Shown here one piece after another: positions 7,657 through 16,663 of a stretch of 64,000 nucleotides of DNA (position 1 is the first letter of the stretch; each line of letters opens with the position of its first letter). The position numbers were made by a program, and so were the translations under genes. The stretch comes from Sinorhizobium saheli (GTDB lineage Bacteria > Pseudomonadota > Alphaproteobacteria > Rhizobiales > Rhizobiaceae): positions 558,001-622,000 of the forward strand of contig NZ_LNQB01000073.1 in the NCBI RefSeq assembly GCF_001651875.1, read 5' to 3'. Below the pieces are notes generated by a model. It did no database searches. It saw nothing but the letters and a program-made list of their open reading frames with translations, and had not been told where the DNA came from.

Positions 7657-8192
7657 GATGGCTCCTTCGAGGTATTCGGGTCGCTGGCGCTCGAGATGAT
7701 GTTGGTCAGCACCGCCGCCTTGTCGTCGCTCATCTCGCCGAGGATCAGCGAGGATTGGCGCGCCGGCAGCTTCATCACGATCGCCGCGGCGATCTCCGGG
7801 CGCACCATCTCGAGCTTGCCGGCGGCGTCGTCCGGCTTCATCGTCTTGTAGATGTCGACGAGCCCGAGTTCCGCCTGCTTGAGGAAATCGTTGCGGCGCT
7901 TCAGCCAGTCCTCGTATTCGGCGCGGCGCTTCTCGAGCGTCGCGATCCGCTCGTCGACGCTTGCCCTCAGCGCCTCAAGATCCTTGCGCTGCAAGAGATA
8001 GCGCTGGTCGCGCGCGGCATCGGCGATGTTGGTGCAGAACTTCTCGATTTCGCTGGCGGTGGGGTTCTCCGCGGGCGGCGCCGTCACGTCCTGGGCGAAA
8101 GCGCCCGGCATCGCCAGCATCAGCGCGCCGGCCGCCGAGGCGAAGAGGATGCGGAGCGCCTTGCCGCGAAGATGGTCGAGATTTCCGGTCAT
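7653..8192 (-). CDS. motE: MotE, periplasmic chaperone of the motor protein MotC
   Basis: Secreted 179-residue protein with a signal peptide (ILFASAAGALMLAMPGAFA) and a coiled-coil-like charged middle (RKDLEALRASVDERIATLEK). Its C-terminal domain resembles the MgtE-N/MotE type (AAAIVMKLPARQSSLILGEM). In S. meliloti the gene between flgI and flgH is motE, required for correct folding and stability of periplasmic MotC. The assignment rests on position, secretion signal and this domain. It overlaps flgI and flgH by 4 bp on each side. Confidence 0.88.
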   Translation of the reverse strand: MTGNLDHLRGKALRILFASAAGALMLAMPGAFAQDVTAPPAENPTASEIEKFCTNIADAARDQRYLLQRKDLEALRASVDERIATLEKRRAEYEDWLKRRNDFLKQAELGLVDIYKTMKPDDAAGKLEMVRPEIAAAIVMKLPARQSSLILGEMSDDKAAVLTNIISSASDPNTSKEPS

Positions 8193-9304
8193 TGCAGGAC
8201 AAGCTCCGCCTGTAGGGCACCCGCCGTTTTGATGCTCTGGAGGATCGCGATGATCCCGTCCGGCTTGACGCCGATGCTGTTCAGGCCGGCGACGAGCGAG
8301 CGAAGGCTCGACCCGTTGAGGATCGCCACCGTGCCGCCGTCGGCCTGGGCCTCGATCGTGGTGTTGGGTTCATAGGCCGTCTCGCCGCGCGAGAACGGCG
8401 CCGGCTGCACGACCGTCGGCGTCTCGCTCACCTGCACCGTCAGCGTGCCGTAGCTGACCGCGACCTCGGATACGCGGACGTCCTGGCCGATGACGATCGT
8501 GCCCGTCCGCTCGTTGATGACGACGCGCGCCGGTGCGTCGGTTTCGATCACGAGGTTCTCGACGTCCGCCATCAGCCGCGCGAGATCGGCCATCTTCGGC
8601 TTCTGAACCAGGACGGATTGCGAATCCAGGGCCTCGGCGATGCGGCCGCCGAACTGCGCCGCCGCATATTTGTTGATCGCCGCGGCCATGCCGACGGCGG
8701 TCGAAAAATCGGGATTGCGGAGCTGCAGCACCAGGTTGAAGCCGTCCTTGAACTTCGACGGCAGCTCCCGCTCGATGATCGCGCCGTTCGGAACACGGCC
8801 GGCGGTGGTCACGCCTTGCGACAGTTCGGCGGCTTCGCCTTGAGCGTTGAAGCCGGTGACGACGACGGAGCCTTGCGCGACGGCATAGATCTGGCCATCA
8901 GCGCCGGAAAGGGAGGTCATGACGAGCGTGCCGCCGCGCAGCGACGTCGCATCGCCGAGCGAGCCGACGGTCACGTCGAGGCGGCTGCCGGGGCTGGCAA
9001 AGGGCGGCAGCGTCGCGGTTACGAGCACGGCGGCGACGTTGCGCGTGCGCGATTCGCCGCCCTGGGTCGAGATGCCGAGATTCTGCAGCATTGCGCGGAT
9101 CGACTGCTCGGTGAAGGGCGAGGAACGCAGGCTGTCACCGGTTCCCTGCAGGCCGACCACCAGGCCGTAACCGATGAGCTGGTTGTCGCGGCCCGACTGC
9201 AGCGAGGCGACGTCCTTGATGCGCGATGCGGCATGCGCGGAGTTCAAGGCCGCGGCGAAAGCCACCGCGAGGGTCAGGAGCCACTGCAATGCACGCATCT
9301 TCAT
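8189..9304 (-). CDS. flgI: Flagellar P-ring protein FlgI
   Basis: Periplasmic ring around the rod at the peptidoglycan layer. 371 residues with a Sec signal (LAVAFAAALNSAHA), then the hallmark ASRIKDVASLQSGRDNQLIG and YGLVVGLQGTGDS. The C-terminal end has NSIGVKPDGIIAILQSIKTAG. An in-frame ATG two codons in is an alternative start. It overlaps flgA by 4 bp, and FlgA is the chaperone for P-ring assembly, so the overlap makes functional sense. Confidence 0.97.
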   Translation of the reverse strand: MKMRALQWLLTLAVAFAAALNSAHAASRIKDVASLQSGRDNQLIGYGLVVGLQGTGDSLRSSPFTEQSIRAMLQNLGISTQGGESRTRNVAAVLVTATLPPFASPGSRLDVTVGSLGDATSLRGGTLVMTSLSGADGQIYAVAQGSVVVTGFNAQGEAAELSQGVTTAGRVPNGAIIERELPSKFKDGFNLVLQLRNPDFSTAVGMAAAINKYAAAQFGGRIAEALDSQSVLVQKPKMADLARLMADVENLVIETDAPARVVINERTGTIVIGQDVRVSEVAVSYGTLTVQVSETPTVVQPAPFSRGETAYEPNTTIEAQADGGTVAILNGSSLRSLVAGLNSIGVKPDGIIAILQSIKTAGALQAELVLQ

Positions 9305-9804
9305 TTCGCCACCACATGGATCGTGCCGTCCGCCATCACCGTCCCGGAAACGATGACGCCGGTGTCGATATTGCGCACGCGGATCAGGTCGCCGATCGCG
9401 GCATCCTGCAGCGGCGAGCCGGCGGCGGTGATCGTCAGGCCGCCATTGCTGAAGATGAGCCGGGTCGTCGAACCGCGCTCGACCGCGTATTGATCGCGCA
9501 GCGCCGAGGCGAGAATCACGCGCCCTGGAAGAAGGGTCCGCTTGGTGACCTTGCCCTGGATTTCCTCGATAGAGCGGACATAGCCGTCGCGCAGGTCCGG
9601 ATTGGTGACGTCGACGACTTCGAGCATGCTCGCCTCGAGCGTTTCCCCGGGATAGATCGTCTGTTTCGGAATGACCGCCGTCGGCGGCTCGGCAGAGGCG
9701 GCCGAAGGCGACAGGAGAGCGATGGCCACCGCCGCGGCTGCAATGGCCCGCAGGCGGGCGAGGCCGTTTCCGGCAACTGTCCCTTCCGATCGGCGAAACG
9801 TCAT
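9301..9804 (-). CDS. flgA: Flagellar P-ring assembly chaperone FlgA
   Basis: Periplasmic chaperone for FlgI. The 167-residue protein has a signal-like segment (IAAAAVAIALLSPSAASA) after a short N-terminal tail and a C-terminal SAF/FlgA domain (VIVSGTVMADGTIHVVAK at the end). It contains TIYPGETLEASMLEVVDV, typical of the family. It is shorter than enteric FlgA, as usual in rhizobia. Confidence 0.92.
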   Translation of the reverse strand: MTFRRSEGTVAGNGLARLRAIAAAAVAIALLSPSAASAEPPTAVIPKQTIYPGETLEASMLEVVDVTNPDLRDGYVRSIEEIQGKVTKRTLLPGRVILASALRDQYAVERGSTTRLIFSNGGLTITAAGSPLQDAAIGDLIRVRNIDTGVIVSGTVMADGTIHVVAK

Positions 9805-9822
9805 GTTTGCCTCCTCTTGCCC

Positions 9823-10611
9823 TTACCTCAGGTTCTTGCTCACCGTGGCCGCCATCTCGTCCGCGGCCTGAATGATCTTGGAATTCATCTCGTAGGCGCG
9901 CTGGGCCGAAATCAGGTCCGTGATCTCCTTGACCGGATCGACGTTCGAGGCCTCGAGGTAGTTCTGCTTGATCTGCGCGAAGCCCGGGTCGGCCGGCGTA
10001 CCGACGATCGCCTCGCCCGAGGCCGGCGTCTGCTTGAACAGGTTTTCGCCCATCGGCTCGAGGCCCGCCTCGTTGATGAAATTCGCGATCGTGAGCTGGC
10101 CGATCTCCTGCAGCTCCGTATCGTTGCCGATGCGCACCATCACCTGGCCGGACGAGGTGAAGGTGATCTCCGTGGCGTCCTGCGGCACGGTGATGCCGGG
10201 CACGACCGTGTAGCCGTCGATCGTCACGAGCTGGCCGGTGGCGTTGGTGTTGAAGGCGCCGGAGCGGGTATAGACCGTCTCGCCATCCGGCGTTTCGACC
10301 TGGAACCAGCCGCGGCCCACGAGCGCCAGATCGTAGTTGTTGCCGGTGTTGACGAGGCTGCCCTGGATGTGAAGGTTGCGCACCGCCGAAGTCTGCACGC
10401 CGAGGCCGATGATCGCGCCTTCGGGGACGATCGCCTGGTTGGAGCGGTTCGGCACGCCCTGGGCGCGCTCGGTCTGGTAGAGCAGGTCCGAAAACTCGGC
10501 GCGCGCCCGCTTGTAGCCGGTCGTGTTGATGTTCGCGATGTTGTTCGCGATGACTTCGAGATTCAGCTGCTGGGCGTTCATGCCCGTGGCGGCGATGGAA
10601 AGGGCCTTCAT
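9823..10611 (-). CDS. flgG: Flagellar distal rod protein FlgG
   Basis: Main component of the distal rod. 262 residues starting [20 protein letters not shown], with the rod/hook signature [13 protein letters not shown] at about 22-34. It has the C-terminal FlgBB motif [20 protein letters not shown] and the ending [17 protein letters not shown]. Length matches the family. It lies between fliE and flgA. Confidence 0.97.
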   Translation of the reverse strand: MKALSIAATGMNAQQLNLEVIANNIANINTTGYKRARAEFSDLLYQTERAQGVPNRSNQAIVPEGAIIGLGVQTSAVRNLHIQGSLVNTGNNYDLALVGRGWFQVETPDGETVYTRSGAFNTNATGQLVTIDGYTVVPGITVPQDATEITFTSSGQVMVRIGNDTELQEIGQLTIANFINEAGLEPMGENLFKQTPASGEAIVGTPADPGFAQIKQNYLEASNVDPVKEITDLISAQRAYEMNSKIIQAADEMAATVSKNLR

Positions 10612-10622
10612 GTCTCGTTCCC

Positions 10623-10958
10623 TCAGATCTGCATGCGCGCGATTTCGAGATAGGCGGTGACCACCTTGTCTCGGATGGCGATCGCCGTCTGCAGCGACTG
10701 TTCCGCGCTCATGACGGCATCGACGACTCCACGGGTGTTGGCCTCGCCGCGGATCGCCTGCAGCGATATGCCTTCGGCGGACTTCATGGAGCGGATCGCG
10801 TCGGTGGTCATGTTGCCGAGGACTTCGGCGAAGCTCTGGGACGGGGGCGTGGCGGCGCCGGCGCCCGGCATGACGAGCGAGGCGGAGGAGGTCGCGTTCG
10901 CTCCCTCGGTCTCCTTCAGGGCCGAAAACGCGCCGACGGACTGGATTGCATCGATCAT
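10623..10958 (-). CDS. fliE: Flagellar hook-basal body adaptor FliE
   Basis: Small exported protein that joins the MS ring to the rod. 111 residues. Family features sit in the C-terminal half: [20 protein letters not shown] and [20 protein letters not shown] followed by EIARMQI. The start ATG overlaps the flgC stop (TAATG) by one base. Confidence 0.93.
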   Translation of the reverse strand: MIDAIQSVGAFSALKETEGANATSSASLVMPGAGAATPPSQSFAEVLGNMTTDAIRSMKSAEGISLQAIRGEANTRGVVDAVMSAEQSLQTAIAIRDKVVTAYLEIARMQI

Positions 10959-11377
10959 TATTGCGAAGCCCTCAACAGGTCGATTGTCTGGGAGATGAGA
11001 TCGCGGGACTGCTTGACGGTCTGCAGGTTGGCCTCGTAGGCGCGGTTCGCCTCGCGCATGTCGGCCATCTCGATCAGGATGTTGACGTTCGGCATCTTGA
11101 CCATGCCCTTTTCGTCGGCCGCCGGATTGCCGGGGTCGAACTCGATATTGAAGTCCGAATCGTCCGTGCCGAGGCGCTGCACCTCGACGAGCGACGCGCC
11201 GCTCGCCCGGTCGACCTCCGCGGCAAAGGAGATCGTCTTGCGGCGGTAGGGGTCGGCGCCGGGAACGTCGCCGGTCGAACGGGCATTGGCGATGTTTTCC
11301 GAGACGATGCGCAAACGGGTCGATTCCGCCTGCAGGCCGGAGGCCGAAACTTTGAGCGCCGAGGTCAATGGATCCAT
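10958..11377 (-). CDS. flgC: Flagellar proximal rod protein FlgC
   Basis: Proximal rod subunit of 139 residues. It has [20 protein letters not shown] followed by ENIANARST, the rod-protein signature, and a C-terminal [20 protein letters not shown]. It follows flgB with a 5-bp gap and overlaps fliE by one base, in the standard flgB-flgC-fliE order. Confidence 0.96.
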   Translation of the reverse strand: MDPLTSALKVSASGLQAESTRLRIVSENIANARSTGDVPGADPYRRKTISFAAEVDRASGASLVEVQRLGTDDSDFNIEFDPGNPAADEKGMVKMPNVNILIEMADMREANRAYEANLQTVKQSRDLISQTIDLLRASQ

Positions 11378-11382
11378 GGGTC

Positions 11383-11766
11383 TTACTTCCGTACCGTCAT
11401 GAGCATCATCCGGTGAAAGGCCTTCACGAGCCCGGCATTGAGCTCGTGGTCGCGCTTGATCTCACCGGTCTTCATCATTTCCTCTTCGAGCGCGACGGTA
11501 TTGCCGGATTGCTGCACCGCGACATCGTCGAGGGTGCTCACCTCCGTCACCTGCGCTGCTTCCGGGCTCTCGGTGAAGTGGGCGCGGTGGGTCGCGGCCA
11601 TCTGGATGCCGGTGTTCTGGAGAACGCTTTCGAAGGGCAGAACGTCCTTCGCCCGGTAATGCGGCGTATTGGCATTGGCGATGTTGCCCGCCACGATGTT
11701 CTGGCGAACGGTCAGCCACTGGGCCTGCCGCGACGCGAGTTCGAAAAGCTGAATCGGTTCCATCAA
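11383..11766 (-). CDS. flgB: Flagellar proximal rod protein FlgB
   Basis: Proximal rod subunit of 127 residues. The N-terminus has [20 protein letters not shown] and [20 protein letters not shown], the FlgB form of the rod signature. The C-terminus ends [13 protein letters not shown]. Two adjacent ATG codons (11764-11766 and 11761-11763) are possible starts. About 280 bp without a gene separate it from the upstream unknown gene, so a promoter may lie there. Confidence 0.95.
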   Translation of the reverse strand: MMEPIQLFELASRQAQWLTVRQNIVAGNIANANTPHYRAKDVLPFESVLQNTGIQMAATHRAHFTESPEAAQVTEVSTLDDVAVQQSGNTVALEEEMMKTGEIKRDHELNAGLVKAFHRMMLMTVRK

Positions 11767-12047
11767 GAGCTCCCGCTGATGATGGCGAACCTAGGCGGGT
11801 AATCTTGCGTGGGACTTGTCGAGAGGAGGCTTGTGCGGTTTTGGTCGGTGATGCCGCGGCAAACCCTTTGGGGCAGAACCCCTCTTCACAACGGGGAGGA
11901 GCTTGCCGCTCGCGGAATCGTCCGCATCTTCAACGGCTTGGCTTATGATCGCAGCGGCGGCACTTGGAGCGGAAGCGGGCGGCAGGCCAAACCCCCTTGT
12001 GGGCCCGTGTGGGGAGGGGCCTCCCCGCCAACCTCGTCGCCTGCTGG

Positions 12048-12599
12048 CTACTTGTCCTGGTAGACCTCACCCTTGGAGGTGATCATCACCCAGCGGCCGC
12101 CTCGCTCCTCGAAGGTTGCAAGCCGGCTGTTGTCCGGCAGGACCGAACCCACGCGGACGATGTACATGCCGCTTGCGTCCTCGATCAGGGCGCGGCCCTT
12201 GGCGACATGCATGAGCTTGAAGCGCGGCACGGCCGGGAAGGGCTGGTTCGGGCCGGCCGGTGCTTCCTCGCGCGCCTCGGCGGGCTTGCCGTCGAGGCCG
12301 GGCACGGTGGCCGTCGTCAGTCGATCGACCGCGGCGGCGGTCTCGTCGTCCATGTCCGTCATCGCGAGCGGCGAGACCGACACGACCGCGGGGCCGGTAC
12401 GTTCCGGCAGGTCGCGCGTCGTTCCCTGCCAGAGCGAGGGCATCGAGAATTTCTCCGGGTGCAGATAGACGTACCACGGCAGGAAGGTCGCGAAGGCGGC
12501 CATCGCCAGTCCGACCGCACCGAGGATCCTGTCGATCAACGGCGTCTTGGCCTCGCGCCGGCGCTGGCGGACGATTTCGTCTGCGTCGAAGTCGGTCAT
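12048..12599 (-). CDS. Membrane-anchored protein of unknown function in the flagellar cluster
   Basis: 183 residues. A basic N-terminus (EIVRQRRREAKTP) is followed by one membrane segment at about 25-46 (ILGAVGLAMAAFATFLPWYV), an acidic/proline-rich linker and a compact C-terminal domain (FKLMHVAKGRALIEDASGMY, then IVRVGSVLPDNSRLATFEER). It follows fliI by 3 bp on the same strand, so it is co-transcribed. The same position in S. meliloti holds a conserved hypothetical gene. I do not recognise a named family. A periplasmic flagellar accessory role is inferred from context. Confidence 0.8.
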   Translation of the reverse strand: MTDFDADEIVRQRRREAKTPLIDRILGAVGLAMAAFATFLPWYVYLHPEKFSMPSLWQGTTRDLPERTGPAVVSVSPLAMTDMDDETAAAVDRLTTATVPGLDGKPAEAREEAPAGPNQPFPAVPRFKLMHVAKGRALIEDASGMYIVRVGSVLPDNSRLATFEERGGRWVMITSKGEVYQDK

Positions 12600-12602
12600 A
12601 TC

Positions 12603-14009
12603 CTATCCCCTGCCCCGCGCGCCGGCACCGGCGCCCGGCTGATTGCCCATCGCTGCCGCCTTCAGCGCATTGGCGAGGTCCGTGAAGGCGTCGAGGGCCG
12701 GCCGCTCGCCGGGCGTCTGCTTCAGGACGTCGTAAATGACCGGCACCTGCTTGATCGCCATGTCGAGATCGGCATCGCCGCCGGCGCGGTAGCCGCCGAT
12801 CAGCCGCAGGTCGCGGGTTTCCTCGAAGCGGTGGATCAAGGATTTCAACCGGGCGACCAGTTTCTCCTGGTCCGGCGTCCAGGCCTTTCTCGCCAGGCGC
12901 GAGATCGAGGCGAGCGGGTTGATCGGCGGATAGCGCCCTTCCTCGGCGAGGCTGCGGTCGAGCACGATGTGCCCGTCGAGAATGCCGCGGGCCGAGTCGG
13001 CGACCGGGTCGTTGTGGTTGTCACCGTCGACGAGGATCGAGATGATCGCGGTGATCGTGCCCGTGCCTTCCGCGCCGGGGCCGGCGCGTTCGAGCAGGCG
13101 CGGCAATTCGGTGAAGACGGATGCCGGATAGCCGCGCGCGATCGGCGGTTCGCCGGCGGCTGTGGCGACCTCGCGGATCGCGTGGGCGAAGCGGGTGACG
13201 CTGTCGACGATCAGGAGCACGTTGTCGCCCTTGTCGCGGTAGTGCTCGGCGATCGTGACCGCCGTCAGCGGCGCCATTTTCCTGAGCATCGGGCTCTCGT
13301 CGCTGGTGGCGACGACCGCGACGGATTTGGCGAGGTTGTCGCCGAGCGTGTCCTCGATGAACTCGCGCACTTCGCGGCCGCGCTCGCCGACGAGCGCGAT
13401 CACCACCTTGTCGAAGGCGTCGGCACGCGCCAGCATCGAGAGCAGCGTCGACTTGCCGACGCCGGAGCCTGCGAAGATGCCGAGGCGCTGCCCGAGGCAA
13501 AGGGGCGAGAAGATATCGATGGCGCGCACGCCGGTCTTGAACCCCTCCTCCACCCGCCGGCGCGTCATGGATGGCGGCGCGGTGTTGGAGATCGAGCGAC
13601 GGACGTCCCCCTGCATCAGCGGCCCCAGCCCGTCGATCGGCTCGGCGAGCGCGTTGATCGTGCGGCCGCACCACTTGTCGGTCGGGGCGACGCGGAAGGC
13701 ACCCTTGCGGATAACGACGTCATGGATGCCGATCGGATCGCCAGGCTCGATCGGGCAGACGACCACCCGTTCCGGCTCGACGCGGACGACTTCGCCGAGA
13801 TGGGTGCCGGTCGCGCTCTTGTGGGCGACGAAATCCCCCAGCCGGACATGGCGCGAGAGACCCGTGACCGTATAGTGGCCCGGCGAGATCGTCTGGACAT
13901 GGCCGCCGGGGGCGATCGCAAAGTGGGGATCCGCGTAACGCTCGACCAGCCCGGCAAGCGCCGCAAGCGAGGTCGATGCCGCGGGTGTCTCAGAGCCGTG
14001 GGGTGCCAT
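12603..14009 (-). CDS. fliI: Flagellar export ATPase FliI
   Basis: Cytoplasmic ATPase that energises substrate loading into the flagellar export gate. 468 residues, related to F1 beta. Walker A is GSGVGKST at 181-188, Walker B is the VLLIVDSVTRFAHA region, and the family block RVIGHVLDRSLAEEGRYPPI-like segment is present as VLDRSLAEEGRYPPINPLAS. It lies between flgF and the unknown membrane gene. Confidence 0.97.
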   Translation of the reverse strand: MAPHGSETPAASTSLAALAGLVERYADPHFAIAPGGHVQTISPGHYTVTGLSRHVRLGDFVAHKSATGTHLGEVVRVEPERVVVCPIEPGDPIGIHDVVIRKGAFRVAPTDKWCGRTINALAEPIDGLGPLMQGDVRRSISNTAPPSMTRRRVEEGFKTGVRAIDIFSPLCLGQRLGIFAGSGVGKSTLLSMLARADAFDKVVIALVGERGREVREFIEDTLGDNLAKSVAVVATSDESPMLRKMAPLTAVTIAEHYRDKGDNVLLIVDSVTRFAHAIREVATAAGEPPIARGYPASVFTELPRLLERAGPGAEGTGTITAIISILVDGDNHNDPVADSARGILDGHIVLDRSLAEEGRYPPINPLASISRLARKAWTPDQEKLVARLKSLIHRFEETRDLRLIGGYRAGGDADLDMAIKQVPVIYDVLKQTPGERPALDAFTDLANALKAAAMGNQPGAGAGARGRG

Positions 14010-14035
14010 CCGGGGTCCGTTTCACACGCGTTGGG

Positions 14036-14758
14036 TCAGCGTTCGCCGCCGAGCGTCTTGATCGCTTCGTCGAGCGATCCCTCGCTGTCGCGCATCAGCG
14101 CGGTGATGTTGTCGAAGGCGCGCGTGACCATGATGAGCTGCGACATCTCCTGGATGGCGTTGACGTTCGATTCCTCGAGGAAGCCCTGCATGACGCCGAC
14201 ATCGAAGCGGTCGACGACGGGCTCGGGCTGTACGCCCGGCATCACGGCGCTGTTGTCGTAGCGCATGAAGCCCTTGCTGAAATCCGCCTCATAGAGGCCG
14301 AGCAGCGCGACCTGCACGCCGTTCTGATGGATGGCGCCGTCGGCGCCGACGGTGATGTCGCCCGCGCCGTTCAACTGGATCGGTGCGCCGCCGGCGTCGA
14401 GCACCGGATAGCCCTTGATGGTCACCAGTTCGCCGGTCTCCGTCAGCGTGAACCGGCCGTCGCGCGTCAGCGCCGTTCCGCCGGGCGTCTCGATCGAGAA
14501 CCAGGCGTCACCCTTGATGGCGAAATCGAGCGCCGAGCCGGTGCGCGCGAGCGCGCCGTTATTGGTGTTGAGGAACTCCTCGCCTTCCGAAACATAGGAA
14601 ACCCGGGTCGGCTTCGTGTCGCCGAGCACCTGGTTGAACTTCACTTCCGTGCCGCGAAAGCCGACCGTGTTGGAATTGGCGATGTTGTCGGCAAGCGTGT
14701 TCAGGCGCTTTTCGAGCGCCATCTGCGACGAAAGCGCTACATAGAGGCCGGTCTGCAC
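14036..14758 (-). CDS. flgF: Flagellar proximal rod protein FlgF
   Basis: Rod subunit of 240 residues. It starts MQTGLYVALSSQMALEKRLN and carries NIANSNTVGFRGTEVKFNQV. The C-terminal part has GFLEESNVNAIQEMSQLIMV and RAFDNITALMRDSEGSLDEA, as in FlgF/FlgG proteins. It is distinguished from FlgG (gene at 9823) by length and neighbours. It is 1 bp from the stop of the upstream DUF1217-type gene and 26 bp before fliI. Confidence 0.93.
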   Translation of the reverse strand: MQTGLYVALSSQMALEKRLNTLADNIANSNTVGFRGTEVKFNQVLGDTKPTRVSYVSEGEEFLNTNNGALARTGSALDFAIKGDAWFSIETPGGTALTRDGRFTLTETGELVTIKGYPVLDAGGAPIQLNGAGDITVGADGAIHQNGVQVALLGLYEADFSKGFMRYDNSAVMPGVQPEPVVDRFDVGVMQGFLEESNVNAIQEMSQLIMVTRAFDNITALMRDSEGSLDEAIKTLGGER

Positions 14759-14759
14759 G

Positions 14760-15539
14760 TCAGCTTCCCCCGAGTTTCAGATTGTTGATGGAGAGCAGCA
14801 GGTCGGGCGAAATCCCGTAACCGCTCGACGAACCGAACACGGCCAGCGGATCGTAGCCGTCCGTGGAATTGTTGATCTCCCAGAGGGCGGTGAACCGATC
14901 GAGGAATGCGGCGAGTTTCTGGGGATCCTTGAAATCCTTGAAATCGATCGCGGCCTCGTAGGCCTGTGCCTGGTGGTCGACGTCGGCGGCCGCGAATTCC
15001 TCGGGCAATTGCAGGGCGGTCCGCACGACCTGCGCAAGCGCCTCGTCGGCGATGATCTCGTAGCCGTTGGCGATCATCGGTGCCATGCGCTCGAAATAGA
15101 GGGCCAGGCGCACGCCGGTGTTCTCTTCGCCGGCACTCTGCTCGAGCGTCTGGCGCGTGTACTTGTCGACGACACCCTTCTGCGCGCGCTCGAAGGAGGT
15201 CGCGGTTTCGCCGTGACGGGCGAAGTTCAACGATTCGACCAGCGCCTTGTAGCGGCTGTCGGCGAGCTTGTTGGCGAAGGCATCGTCGCTGTCGATGCCT
15301 TCGGTCAGCACCTTGCGCATGAAGGCCTTGGCGTAGGCCATGTCCTCGAGACCGTGCGCCTTCATCACGTAGTTGTACAGCCGGTTGTCGGCGAAGAAAT
15401 CGTCGATCGTTGTGATGCTGCCGATCTTCGACAGGTAGTATTCAGTCTCGCGGGCGACATCCGGCTTGGCGGAGACGCGTTCCAGCGATCGCGTGAGATC
15501 GGCGGTGATCAGCTTGTAGCTCGTGTAGGTCGTGGTCAC
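14760..15539 (-). CDS. DUF1217-type flagellar cluster protein
   Basis: Probably 259 residues, starting with GTG at 15537-15539 (VTTTYTSYKLITADLTRSLE). An AGGGCGA ribosome binding site lies about 8 bp upstream. Longer in-frame extensions run into a hairpin and have unusual composition. The body is helical, with repeated segments such as YYLSKIGSITTIDDFFADNR and ALYFERMAPMIANGYEIIAD, as in the DUF1217 family found in rhizobial flagellar clusters. It is the first gene of the minus-strand flgF-fliI run and diverges from motA. The molecular role is unknown. Confidence 0.82.
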   Translation of the reverse strand: MTTTYTSYKLITADLTRSLERVSAKPDVARETEYYLSKIGSITTIDDFFADNRLYNYVMKAHGLEDMAYAKAFMRKVLTEGIDSDDAFANKLADSRYKALVESLNFARHGETATSFERAQKGVVDKYTRQTLEQSAGEENTGVRLALYFERMAPMIANGYEIIADEALAQVVRTALQLPEEFAAADVDHQAQAYEAAIDFKDFKDPQKLAAFLDRFTALWEINNSTDGYDPLAVFGSSSGYGISPDLLLSINNLKLGGS

Positions 15540-15578
15540 GATCGGTTCGCCCTGTCGCACTGAAGCGGATTTCGGAAA

Positions 15579-15603
15579 AGCGTGCGCGGTTTTTCCGCAC
15601 GCA
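15579..15603. repeat. Hairpin in the motA/DUF1217 divergent region
   Basis: gcgtgcgcgg and ccgcacgc face each other across a tttt loop. The element lies in the 5' leader between two divergent flagellar units. It could influence transcription of either, but its role is not evident. Confidence 0.4.
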
Positions 15604-15782
15604 TCCCGCGCCAAGTTTCGAGAATCGGGCGTGGTGGCCCGACCTTTTAAAAATCCTGACCGCACTGGCTTGCGCGAACCTGTCTCGAACACCGCTTTGC
15701 GACCGGGCTTTGCGGCCAGCCTCACGCAAGGATCAAACCCTATCCATCGGAGGGAAAACCACGATCGCGACAGGTATCGGCA

Positions 15783-16661
15783 ATGAATATCATCATCGGG
15801 CTTCTTGTGACTTTCGGCTGTATCCTCGGCGGATACATGGCGATGGGCGGCCACCTGGAAGTCTTGAACCAGCCTTTCGAGCTGATGATCATTGGCGGGG
15901 CCGGCATCGGCGGCTTCATCATGGCCAACTCGATGAAGGTGGTCAAAGACACCGGCCGGGCGCTCGGCGAGGCTTTCAAGCACAAGGTGCCGAAGGAGCG
16001 CCACTATCTCGACACGCTCGGCGTGCTCTACAGCCTGATGCGCGACCTAAGGACCAAGTCGCGCAACGAGATCGAAAGCCACATCGACAATCCGGACGAA
16101 TCCTCGATCTTCCAGTCGGCGCCGACGGTGCTGCAGAACAAGGAGCTCACCGCCTTCATCTGCGACTACGTGCGGCTGATCATCATCGGCAACGCCCGCT
16201 CGCACGAGATCGAGGCGCTGATGGACGAGGAGATCCAGACGATCACCCATGACAAGATGAAGTGCTACCACGCGCTGACGACGATGGGCGATGCCCTGCC
16301 GGCGATCGGCATCGTCGCCGCCGTTCTCGGCGTCATCAAGGCCATGGGCGCGATCAGCGAAGCGCCGGAAGTGCTCGGTGCGAAGATCGCGGCGGCGCTC
16401 GTCGGCACGCTGCTCGGCGTGTTCCTCTCCTATTCGATCGTCAGTCCGCTCGTCTCCAACATCAAGGCGGTGCGGGAAAAGCAGAACCGGCTCTACGTCA
16501 TCGTCAAGCAGACGCTGCTTGCCTACATGAACGGCTCCGTTCCGCAGGTCGCCCTCGAATACGGACGCAAGACGATTTCCGCCTATGAACGGCCGTCGAT
16601 CGACGCGGTCGAGCAGGAGATGATGAATCCGGGCGGCGGCAGCGAGAGCAAGGCGGCTTGA
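15783..16661 (+). CDS. motA: Flagellar motor stator protein MotA
   Basis: Inner membrane stator subunit that, with MotB (outside this window), conducts protons to drive rotation. 292 residues with four predicted membrane segments ([38 protein letters not shown], and two in the C-terminal half around [16 protein letters not shown] and [20 protein letters not shown]). The cytoplasmic loop contains the expected charged residues. It is the first gene of the plus-strand run motA-fliM-fliN-fliG-flhB. Confidence 0.97.
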   Translation: MNIIIGLLVTFGCILGGYMAMGGHLEVLNQPFELMIIGGAGIGGFIMANSMKVVKDTGRALGEAFKHKVPKERHYLDTLGVLYSLMRDLRTKSRNEIESHIDNPDESSIFQSAPTVLQNKELTAFICDYVRLIIIGNARSHEIEALMDEEIQTITHDKMKCYHALTTMGDALPAIGIVAAVLGVIKAMGAISEAPEVLGAKIAAALVGTLLGVFLSYSIVSPLVSNIKAVREKQNRLYVIVKQTLLAYMNGSVPQVALEYGRKTISAYERPSIDAVEQEMMNPGGGSESKAA

Positions 16662-16663
16662 CG

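Noticed and set aside
15540-16004. N-terminal extension of the DUF1217 gene to 16004
   Set aside because: The extra 155 residues overlap the motA coding region in antisense and a hairpin; a GTG at 15539 with a good ribosome binding site fits the family start.
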